In this document: positions 55,801-64,000 of the stretch, piece after piece
Position numbering within the stretch: position 1 is the stretch's first letter
Layout: every line of letters starts with the position of its first letter
DNA from: Tigriopus japonicus
Taxonomy: Eukaryota > Arthropoda > Copepoda > Harpacticoida > Harpacticidae
DNA: 64,000 nucleotides
Direction of reading: 5' to 3'
NCBI GenBank assembly: GCA_010645155.1
Contig: CM021323.1
Location: 2,957,835-3,021,834 of the forward strand
Notes under the pieces: generated by a model
Databases searched by the model: none
The model's input: the letters and a program-made list of their open reading frames with translations, nothing else
What the model was told of the DNA's origin: nothing
Program-made: the position numbers and the translations under genes

Positions 55801-58793
55801 GATTATATGATTGGAAGGATCCACTTTTTCCAGTGAAGTATTGTGTGCATCCAGCAGGAGCCCTGTTAAAAGATAGAACTAATATAATTGAATTTCCCAA
55901 TCTGACATGAGTTGCCTTACAAAGCAAATAAAAGATAAAACATGTCAAAAAAAAAAAAAAGAAGCAACTTACATTTTATACAGTACACTTTTTGATAATC
56001 ACTTCAAGGCATAAACTTTCGTGAAATGCAACCAAATTATCGATATTAGTTATTGTTTCGACCATAATGTAGCATTTAGTTTAACAATTAACTACTACGT
56101 AGAGTTGCTCTTCTGATGAAAGTTGATTTGAATATTGGCCAAAGTTCTCTGTTAGTTATTACAATAAAATTCAGCTCAAAAATGAACCTGATCTCACCTG
56201 ATTTCATATGTTCAAGTGTAGTCAATAATATGTAGAAGTTTACGGTATTCGTACTTAGCCAGATTGTCACAAGTGTAATAAGTTGTTTTGATATCGAAGG
56301 ATCGACTTCCGGCTCCGGTTCCTTTGTCGATGATGAGTGTTCCTGCTGTTCCACCAGTCGTCCCGGTTTCAAGATACACTAAGAGTTGGAAATGTCAAAT
56401 TTGTTAGTTACCCTTATTTTGTATCATCGATCCTCAATGAACGATTGTTAAGAAAACCAACATTCGCTTCACCTAGATGGCTCTCACATGATTTAGCATG
56501 GCCTAAACCAAGCCTAAACACATCCTGTTTGGGTGCCCTCTCTTGTTTTCAAAATGAACAACTTACCATCAGAGTAAGCCTTCTTAAGGAAGCAAAGTTG
56601 AGCTTCAATCAAAGAGAAAATTGACAATCAGCGCCATCTTTAGCTAGAAACGGTTGTGGGTGGTTCTATTTAGTCTTTGGTCTCAATTTGTGATTACTCA
56701 GCATGGCTTTTTGATTTTTGAACTCAATAAAATAGTAGCTGAGCTCTAAAAGACTCAAAATATCAAGAGAAATCCACTTTCAGATGGACAAGCTTAAGTT
56801 GAGGATAGATCTGAAATCAAGAGAATTTGCCATGCATAGGCTCCACCTGGTGACGATTTTTGTAACCTTCAATTTAGCTTCTTCATTGGAGCTTTATAAC
56901 ACTAAGCTTCATTTTGCTCAAATTTGCTTGCGAGTGTTTTTTGTCCTTTTTTAGATCTGAAAGTGGGCAAGAAATGCCATAAGTTGGTGTGTGTTCCGAA
57001 AAAAATGAAAAAGAGTTGCGAAATTTGGCTAAAATGGCGTAGAGTTGCAATTTTGCTGCAAATTACATTTTGTAACTTGGTCCGAACCAGTCATGACATT
57101 AAGAGCACTTATGTAAAAAAATATTATGCCATTTGCAAAAAACAAAAAAATCATTCATTCAACTTTCCCACAAAATGGAAACCAAAGTAGGGGCTAACAC
57201 TTTGTGAAAACTTTTTGGAATAATGAGACTACCTAAAAATGTCTCCATTTTCATTTGCATTTCAGAATCTGAGTATTTTTCATATACTTTTGCAACTTAC
57301 TATGTTGTCCCGTTAACAATCCACACACTGAGGGAGGAAAAGCATTTACCGAAGTTGAAAAGGGACTTGAAACAGTTACAGCATCATTAGGTGTTCCACA
57401 CGTTCCTGTAATTTTGATGTGATGTTACAAAGGGTTCTTTCCTTTTGAAGTACTTTGTCCTACCTGTTGTACTTGTTAAAGTTGACAATGTTCGAAAGTC
57501 GAACCTACAAAAGACCGTAAAATAACATGGTCCAAATTGACACTGGGTTTCTAAATTCAGTTTTCAACATATTACGCGGGAGTATCGAAGACAATCACAT
57601 CAGTGAAGATGTTATTGCACAAACCATTCTCGAGAATTGTAATTAGCTTATTTTCAAGTCACTTACCTAATTTGACACAAATCTAAGAAGAAAAACGAGA
57701 GCTTATTTATTCCAGACGTACAAAAGCTCAAACAAACGTTCAAAGGAAATTTCACGCACTTCGTAATAGATACCTTTAACTTGGAAAAAATTAGTATTCT
57801 CGAATAAAGAGCAATCTCAGTATATAAACTGTTTTTTAAAGTAACTCATGTAGGGGCATACCGAGGCTTTAGTTGAGAATGGCTGATTTGATAGAACTTA
57901 GGAACACGGGCGTTGAATTTCTTGTTGGGGCAAAAAACTAAATGCAAGATATGGTTTTATCGAATCTTACTGTCGCAAATTCGGTTAAAGTTGTAAGTGC
58001 AAGTCTCTCCAGGAGTCATGTCGGCGGTTGGAAACCCTTCATTCTAAAAACACAATAATCATAATGGGTTCATACTTGTGATGGACAAAAAGTGCTCATA
58101 ACCGTAACTTAAACAGCGGCAATGGGAGAAAGTAGACCAAATAATGAATTTTATAACAATCTGAAATATTGAATGAATAGGGTGTTTTGACCATTTCTTT
58201 TCTCTTTCAAAACCGTATTCTCTTTAGTGCCAGTCTGAACCGAAACCGAAATTCGCCCGAAAACACTTTCGGTACATCACAAACCCATACACATAATACA
58301 AAACAAAAATACTTCTTTGTCACAAAGGTCTCTTTCTTACCCGAATGTAGGTGCAATTCTGAAAGAATGATAACAATAAATTTTCATTTATTTTAAGTAA
58401 AAGAAAATGGAAAAATGATTCTTTTAACAATGTTTCCATTAGTTCTTACCTGATTAATAGTTTGTGCGCTCCCACAGGCGCCATTGACGACGAACAAGCA
58501 ACACACCCCAAATCCTAAGATTAAAAGTAAAATAAAGTGTTGTCTTATTCAACCGATCACTATTTCCCCCAAAGAGACAGTTAACTACCCGAAGCACAAT
58601 TTCCAGAAGCTGATCCGCCTTTGGTCGTACACTCTGAAGCAGTCAAGCACGTTCCACCTAGATTGCCTGCTCCTGTTGTTGTACAAGGATCATTCTAAAA
58701 GCCATGAAATTTTCTGTAGAGCAAAATTAATAAAGAGTAGTTAATACGATGAATTTACCTTGAATGTGACGATGTTGAAAAGACTAAATAATC
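52830..58793 (-). CDS. CUB-like domain secreted protein, gene C (5' end open)
   Basis: Thirteen exons join in phase: 58793-58759, 58696-58591, 58514-58450, 58358-58341, 58043-57971, 57682-57667, 57504-57464, 57405-57301, 56378-56255, 55862-55741, 54159-54077, 53202-53094, 52930-52830 (TAG at 52830). That gives 331 residues plus a missing start. N-terminal LFSLFNIVTFKNDPC, then TASECTTKGGSASGNC and FGVCC; first CUB-like part NCTYIRNEG and LCQIRFDF; second CUB-like part with FPPSVCGLLTGQH, APAGCTQYFTGKSG, NYKNCFRQELG, GFCRLSFSES, MVCGGIFG and a last exon GITGFNLDYEQVACA. Exons of 18 and 16 bases are notable. The first listed exon may instead reach 58859 (same frame, hydrophobic GIFAILGLFSL as signal or core). 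The signal exon was not found. Introns hold two foldback elements. Confidence 0.8.
53479..54064. mobile_element. hAT-type element with ACCGAAA motifs, holds a SINE
   Basis: The left end TAGTGATGGACCGAAAG and the right end, inverted, TAGTGACAAACCGAATG match. Flanks ATATCAAG (53471-53478) and ACATTAAG (54065-54072) agree at 6 of 8. Inside both ends GCCGAAACCGAAACCGAAAG-like words repeat, as in the CCGAAT element at 40241. Lies between two exons of gene C. Confidence 0.65.
53716..53960 (+). repeat. tRNA-derived SINE inside the hAT element
   Basis: GGGGAGGAGACGTAGTTTCG, GGTTCGATTCTCCTCCCCG and body TTTTAGACGCTGCTCC and ATCGCTGGCCGTGCGAGG match the 12374 copy. The SINE entered the hAT element. 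Confidence 0.8.
55035..55697. mobile_element. Foldback element, ~150-bp arms, 0.66 kb
   Basis: Left arm 55035-55190 has GGTGAGCGTTTTAAATCATA, AACGGCAAAACAGG, GCTCAGCCCATTTTGGCGAA and CTTGAAACGATCGATATT. Each returns inverted in 55545-55697. The middle is AT-rich. No gene. In an intron of gene C. Confidence 0.75.
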
Positions 58794-59849
58794 CTAAAAT
58801 TGCAAAGATGCCCAACTTAGCCTTTTGTTCTGCAAGTGTTATCACACGGCAAACTATTTCTGAAAAGGGGGGACATCCTCCCAATTCAAGGCTAAATTTC
58901 TGTTCAAAAAGGTTTTGATTTTATCGTAGACTCAGTTTGTCCTTTGAATTTAACTGACCAATGCCATGTGTGAGGTGATGTTTACTCTAAGAGGTTGACA
59001 AAAACCTTCTTGGTTAATTATTACAAAGAAATGGATTAGAAATGGGCGTTTGGTGCAAATAAGAGCACGCACGTTAAATGGATCAAAATTCACGTTGATA
59101 AAAATTGCATAGCATAAACAACTAAACTCTTGTGAGGATTAAATCAGAGCCGCAAATTGAGCCGTCTTATATGCTAGGAAGAGGGTAACATCAAATTGCA
59201 ACCTTATTTTAAATACACCTGAGTTCAAGTTATGTACGAACAGCTTTTCCCGAGAGCGTCGAATCCATTTAACGTGCCTTGTCTTATTTGTATGAGATTC
59301 CTGTCTCTACATATGACATCATAATGTCTCCGATATCTTGCCACAACTTAAATAAATGATTAAGGTACACACATCTCCTCTTAGTATTCTTTTTCTTCAA
59401 ATCTATTTAATTGAATGAAGCTTTTACTTTTGTCGATTTTCGACTTGGAATCTCAGTAAGAAATCCTACTTTTTTGTCGAGTTTGAGCCGAATTTGAATC
59501 GTTTTGGGATGATACCACTCCAATGAATAAGATGGAACCGATTAGCCACAAATAGAAAAATGAATCTGAAAATAGAAGGGAAGGAATTTTATAAATTCAT
59601 CACAGTAAAGTTTATAAACACTGTGTTTTAAAATTATGAGAAAAACTTGTAATTTGCGAGAAGAACAAAAAAAAACGAATATTATGTGGGTTATACCATG
59701 GGTTGTTAATATAACAGATCGTTCAAGGAGGTCAAGAAGAAGAATTTAATTGCCTAAAAAACTAAAATAATACTGGTCACCAAATGATTGGTCAAAAATA
59801 GTTTATTTCTAAGTAGACAAGTTCTTGAAGTGAAAAATGTAATTTTCAA
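58794..59849. other. Upstream region of gene C
   Basis: Should contain the gene C signal exon and promoter, but I could not fix either. On the minus strand a CATATAAGACGG near 59162-59173 could be a TATA box with the start site about 30 bases on; this is only a sequence resemblance. Confidence 0.35.
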
Positions 59850-60014
59850 TTGAAAAATGTCATTTACAGTATAATGTATGAAATGTAATCAATTGCAAAT
59901 ACAATTGCTTTGATTTAAAATGAAATCATCACAATTACTTGTGATGTGCTAACGTGACAATGAAATGTGATTGGGATTACGCAATTGTAATTTCAATGAC
60001 AATTACATCACAGG
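59850..60014. repeat. AT-rich AATGTAATT repeat, inverted copy
   Basis: Ends in CAATGACAATTACATCACAG, the inverted form of the opening at about 640. The interior alternates AATTG and CAATT words. Confidence 0.45.
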
Positions 60015-61129
60015 CCATCAAAAATAAACTATTGGAAATCGTTTATTTACACCACAGCCAAAAGAAGCGTCATGATAATTAAATCTCTTGTCATAGTTAT
60101 ACCCAACTAGGTTGAAAAATTGCATGAATATTTTTGGAACATTAAAAACTACATATTGTATAACATTTTGTAACTGGCCACCGTGCCTTGAAATGTTCTT
60201 GGATAGACAATCCGATACTTGGGCCCCACTTCCATTGAGTAGTACATCCAACCCGTGCTTTGAAAATGAAGGCTTTCCAAGTGCTTATCACGCTTTGCAA
60301 GAAAATATTATGTTTTCGTAAACAAACATGGAATTTCAAAATGTGCCGTTGAAAATTGTAGGTACCGGTCGTCTCTTAAAGATTATTCCAAAGCATTGTC
60401 GTGAATAAAAAACACTGAAAGATATTTTTATTGTTCCAAAAGTATGCATGTGATTTTTCACTTTAATAGTATCCATAGCCGGGCTAAAATAGATTTGGTC
60501 ATCTTCCAGTATGTTTTGGCCACTTTTTTGTTTTCAAATGTTTTATGTCTTTTAAGTTGGAACAATGCAGCGTGAGGATTGACCATGAAGTTCGTTTTAA
60601 AAGTTCGAAACGAATGAAGAGTTCTCGTAACTTCGTTTTTCGTAGAGTTCTCCTTCACTTTCATGACAAGTTTCGAAAAAACGAAGCAATTGAAAAAACA
60701 ACAAGTCTTACCCATGTTGTTGGCGATCAGTGGATGTATTCACTTCAAATGGTGTATCCCAACCATTTTTTGACAAAAGGAATCAGACAAAGGCGTGCCA
60801 ATGCTTTCATTGGCTAAGACTTTCCACAGAATGACCATCAATGTGTTATATTGGAAGACGACGACACCCTGGCAAGTGAATGACGAAAGCGTGTAAATAC
60901 TGGACTTTACGTAGATGCGTTTACATTGAGCCAAAAGTATCCTGGCCTTGAAAACATTTTGATCTTTTGTTTTAACTGATCCAGGGCCAATTTATTTCTT
61001 AGTTACATTCTTGCAATGGATAACGTAAGATAAATTAACTTTTATGTGCATAAGTCTCACCAAGCTCGCCCTGAGGTAAATCTCCAACGATATTATGTAT
61101 TTTACTTTGCCTTAAAGTTATTCTCAAAC

Positions 61130-62100
61130 TCCAACTGTGGGCAAATCTGCGTTCAATATGTGTCGTGCTGGCCAACATCTGTGCAGGACACAAGTGCTCC
61201 ATTCGTTCTGGTGAGGACCTATCCCCTGCTACTTCCCACCCTTCGGATTTCCGCAAGGGGATCCACTTGCACCAATTCTGCTCAACCTATATGCATCTGA
61301 CCTGCCCTAAACTCTCACACATCAAGGCCCCTCCATTAACCACATTATAATACAAAATTTGCAATATGCAGACGCCTTGGTTCTCTTGGCTAACTCAGCC
61401 GTGGATTTGCAAAATATCATCAATGCTCTCCATGGTTACTGCCAAGAGAACGACCATCAAGTCAACATCATCAAGATGAAGGCCATGGTTTTCAAGAAAG
61501 GTCGTCTGCCACCCACCTCTTTCCACATCAACAGAAGTCCGATTCAAATCGTCAAGTTTTGCAACTTTGTTGGTTTCACCTTCTCCACCCAACTCTCCTT
61601 CACCAAGCACCTCAACCTCGCAATTACCAAGGCCAGGACCTACATCGCTCCCATCTTCCTCTACAGCCTCCACCTTTGGCTTCCCAACTCCGTCCAATCC
61701 GCCCTCAAATCCGCCAATGCTAACTACACCAAATTCCTCAAACGATACCTCTGCGTGCCCCAATATGTCAATAATGCATGGACGCATTTCATAATCAAAA
61801 CCGAGCCCTTCACCACCGGGCTGACAAGGTTAGTGTCCAACAGTATTATGAACGTAACCTTTCCAGAGGCGATGTCTGGACACATGTCATTCCCGGTCAA
61901 GGACTTAACAACACCTTTTTGTTCTTGGCCCGACATCCCTTCGAAATATTGGCGGTCACGCACCACCTTCGTCCGGCTTCCTGCCTAATTCCACCAACGA
62001 CGAGAACTAATGAAGGATGTTTTCAATCTGACCAACCCCATCTACTGCAATAACCAAGAGTTTCATTATCAACCTCAAAAAAATATTCATAAATAGTTAA
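61130..62100 (+). pseudogene. APE-type LINE, second copy, 3' half
   Basis: Aligns with 29757-30830 of the LINE in the Tc1 element: CSIRSGEDLSP, then an open run 61359-61988 with MQYADALVLLANS (second catalytic Asp of YADD changed to Ala), FVGFTFSTQLSF and WTHFIIKTEPFTTGLTRLVS. An internal deletion removes about 24 codons after ITKAR. The C-terminal zinc motif is missing and a stop follows LPA. Starts mid-RT, so 5'-truncated. Confidence 0.82.
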
Positions 62101-62139
62101 AAATAGTTACGTAAAATCGTTATATCACAACGAGTTGAC

Positions 62140-62690
62140 TGGAATTACGTTTCAGTGCCCATAGAAGAAGTGAAGCGGCGATTGACAGACAGTGCAGATA
62201 CAGTTGGGTAGAAGTAGATGATGAAAATCTTGGTTACTGCATGCAGTAGAGAGGGTGGGTCAGATTAAACAGATCCTTCGTCAGTTCCCATAGTTGAAGA
62301 TTCTTGATAGGAAGTCTATTGCATACATATCCGATCCTGGCCCTGGCCTTGGTTATTGCGATGTTGAGGTGTTTGGTGAAGGAGAGTTGGGTGGTGAAGG
62401 TGAAACCAACATAGTTGGTTTTGTGTAGTTGAAAAATTTGATTATTTTAATAGGATTGATATCGAAATATCGGCCTGGATACATGCTATCCTTCCCGGTC
62501 AAGGACTTGACAACACCTTATTGCCTTTGGCCTGACATCCCTTCGAAATATTGGCAGTCATTCATCGTCGTCTGGCTTCCTGCCCAACTCCATCAACGAT
62601 GCGAACGCGAGTTGAGTAGCGAGGGTGAAACCGACATACGTGGGGTATCCAGACTAGAGGCAGACTGGGCCTGTAACTCGTGAACAAGTG
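62140..62690. pseudogene. Scrambled LINE end: inverted and direct pieces
   Basis: 62150-62440 is the same LINE's C-terminal region in reverse orientation (for example GGTGGGTCAGATTAAACAGA, GTTGGGTGGTGAAGGTGAA). 62477-62600 is again forward (TTCCCGGTCAAGGACTTGAC). So the LINE 3' region here is a mosaic, and its last bases run into the foldback element at 62642. Confidence 0.65.
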
Positions 62691-63221
62691 CGAATTTTAA
62701 ATGCTTGATGAACAATCAAAATCAAGATATATCTCTTTTGAGGAGATGATATTTTACATGATTTGTCGTCAGGTAATCCAGTTCATAGTGATGATTTATT
62801 TAGAAAAGGTATGTTGGGCGACCCCTGCACGTTTTTAAACATCGATGTCAAGAGTAAGAAACACGTTAAAATTCATTGTGCTGGAAAGTAAAGACGTTGT
62901 TCAACCACCCATACCAATATTTGGTGAATATTTGAGACAAAAAAAGTGGTAACTTTTGATGTGAAACGTCTTGGCTTTACAATGTACTTGATTTTTGACT
63001 TGTTGCTCGCTTTTGAGGCTTATTTTCTATGTACACAGGGGTCGCCCAACATACCTTGTCTAATTAAATCATAAGTTCGAACATGATTGCCTTACAACAA
63101 ATCATGTAAAATGGGCTCTGCTCATAAGAGATAAATTTTGATTTCGATTCTTTATCAAGCATCTAAAAATCGCACTTGTTGACGAGTTATAGGCCCAGTA
63201 TACCTTTAGTCTGGATACCCC
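62642..63221. mobile_element. Foldback element with two 186-bp arms
   Basis: Left arm 62642-62827 and right arm 63036-63221 are the same length and inverted: outer GGGGTATCCAGACTA, then CTGGGCCT, ACAAGTGCGA, TTTTACATGATTTGT and inner GGTATGTTGGGCGACCCCTG. The loop of 208 bases has no gene. Divergence between arms is visible but modest. Family not recognised. Confidence 0.85.
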
Positions 63222-64000
63222 TCGCAGTTGAAAATCTTGACCATGGATTTCGGAAAGGTAATTGCTATAAATTACATCTGAAAATAAAGTAATTGCGTTT
63301 ATAATTTAATTCATTTTAGCACTGATTGACACAGGTGTGGACAATAGTTATTTTGAATGTTTGATTTAAGTACTAACATTCTTTTTTAGACATGTTTGAC
63401 ATTTTGGTTCATTTTGGATAAAATTTATATCACATTCATTATTGACTTTTTGAAAAATTTTGTCTGAATAAAAGATTGAGAAAAAATGGGAAAGCATTTT
63501 TCTAGCATTTTACACAAAAATATTCATTTATGCCTTGGCGCTATTTACGAAAAATGAAATTGTTTAAAAAAATCAATTCATATTATGGCGATTCATTTCT
63601 CTGCAAATCAACAATTTATTTCTTTTTTTATTATTTTTCCATGCTATTGCATAGACATGTTATTCTGCAATATTATAAGGAAGCAATATGCAAAGGGTAC
63701 TCTAGGAATATTACATCAATAAGATATTGGCCGCTCTAGTTATCATTCATCAAACTTACGTTGCATATTCATAATAAAACATCGATCAAGATTAAACAAC
63801 TGAAGTTATGAACTAGCATCTTCTCAAAACGGGATGGATCATCGTTTGACCATTTATGCACAAATCCTAAATTGTTGGTGTTACTGAGTTACAAAGTGGG
63901 TCCACCATCTGCGTTCAATTTGAAATTTAATGAATAAATACAATTTGTGTCTCACGTTCATAAAACTATTCAAAATACTTCGAATGGATCAATGCACAAA
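63222..64000. other. AT-rich DNA at the right edge, nothing recognised
   Basis: No motif-bearing frame, tRNA-like head or paired inverted ends. Confidence 0.5.

Noticed and set aside
60018..60339. A fourth CUB-like gene fragment on the minus strand (a TGWMYYS reading)
   Set aside because: Only a vague resemblance to the GC.QYFTG motif; cysteine and flanking signatures are absent.
1..64000. CRISPR arrays, bacterial operons, rRNA
   Set aside because: Nothing of the kind is present; gene structure is intron-containing eukaryotic throughout.

Overview
This is eukaryotic, AT-rich, intron-rich and heavily transposon-loaded DNA. The only host-type genes I can support are members of a secreted CUB-like domain family with an N-terminal cysteine-rich module (CTS.EC..KGG..SG.CA.GFGVCC). 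From memory that family is abundant in arthropods, especially crustaceans, so an arthropod, plausibly a copepod or other crustacean, is my inference. The tRNA-Trp primer site of the LTR element and the many hAT, Tc1 and APE-type LINE copies fit an arthropod but do not prove it.

Host genes. (1) 1-1657, plus strand: the 3' six exons of CUB gene A, truncated by the window edge. (2) 6073-20047, minus strand: complete CUB gene B. I could join fifteen exons with consistent phases, 1260 coding bases, 419 residues with a signal peptide; its introns are full of LINE, SINE and MITE copies. (3) 52830-58793 (or 58859), minus strand: CUB gene C, thirteen exons. Its 3' exons match gene A in order and phase, so A and C are close paralogues and B is a more diverged one. 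The genes contain very small exons (16, 18 and 21 bases) and two introns with GC-AG borders.

Mobile DNA. 6.2-14.8 kb: LINE, SINE and MITE pieces inside introns of gene B. 20.5-22.2 kb: the longest copy of a CR1/Jockey-like LINE. 23.5-27.1 kb: hAT-type non-autonomous elements, one with a perfect 8-bp target duplication. 27.25-31.94 kb: a Tc1-like transposon bounded by TA, split by a second APE-type LINE. 32-37 kb: a palindromic element, a 0.6-0.8 kb direct duplication, nested hAT elements and a 13-bp minisatellite. 38.7-42.7 kb: LINE RT fragments, a hAT element filled with CCGAAT-type repeats, and a MITE. 61-63.2 kb: a rearranged LINE and a foldback element with two 186-bp arms.

The most unusual locus is 44806-51868. 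It is a DNA transposon with ~200-bp inverted termini that begin CAC. It carries a broken minus-strand gene whose DDE core has the RAG1/Transib-like layout: SIDEG; then D-x18-C-x2-C; then a GN...L motif; then H-x4-H; then E-x3-E. Inside that gene sits a young 4080-bp Ty3/gypsy element (47023-51102) with two identical 119-bp LTRs, a 4-bp target duplication, a tRNA-Trp primer site, and a gag-pol overlap. The overlap carries a textbook -1 frameshift signal: GGGAAAC in phase, 8-base spacer, 12-bp hairpin.
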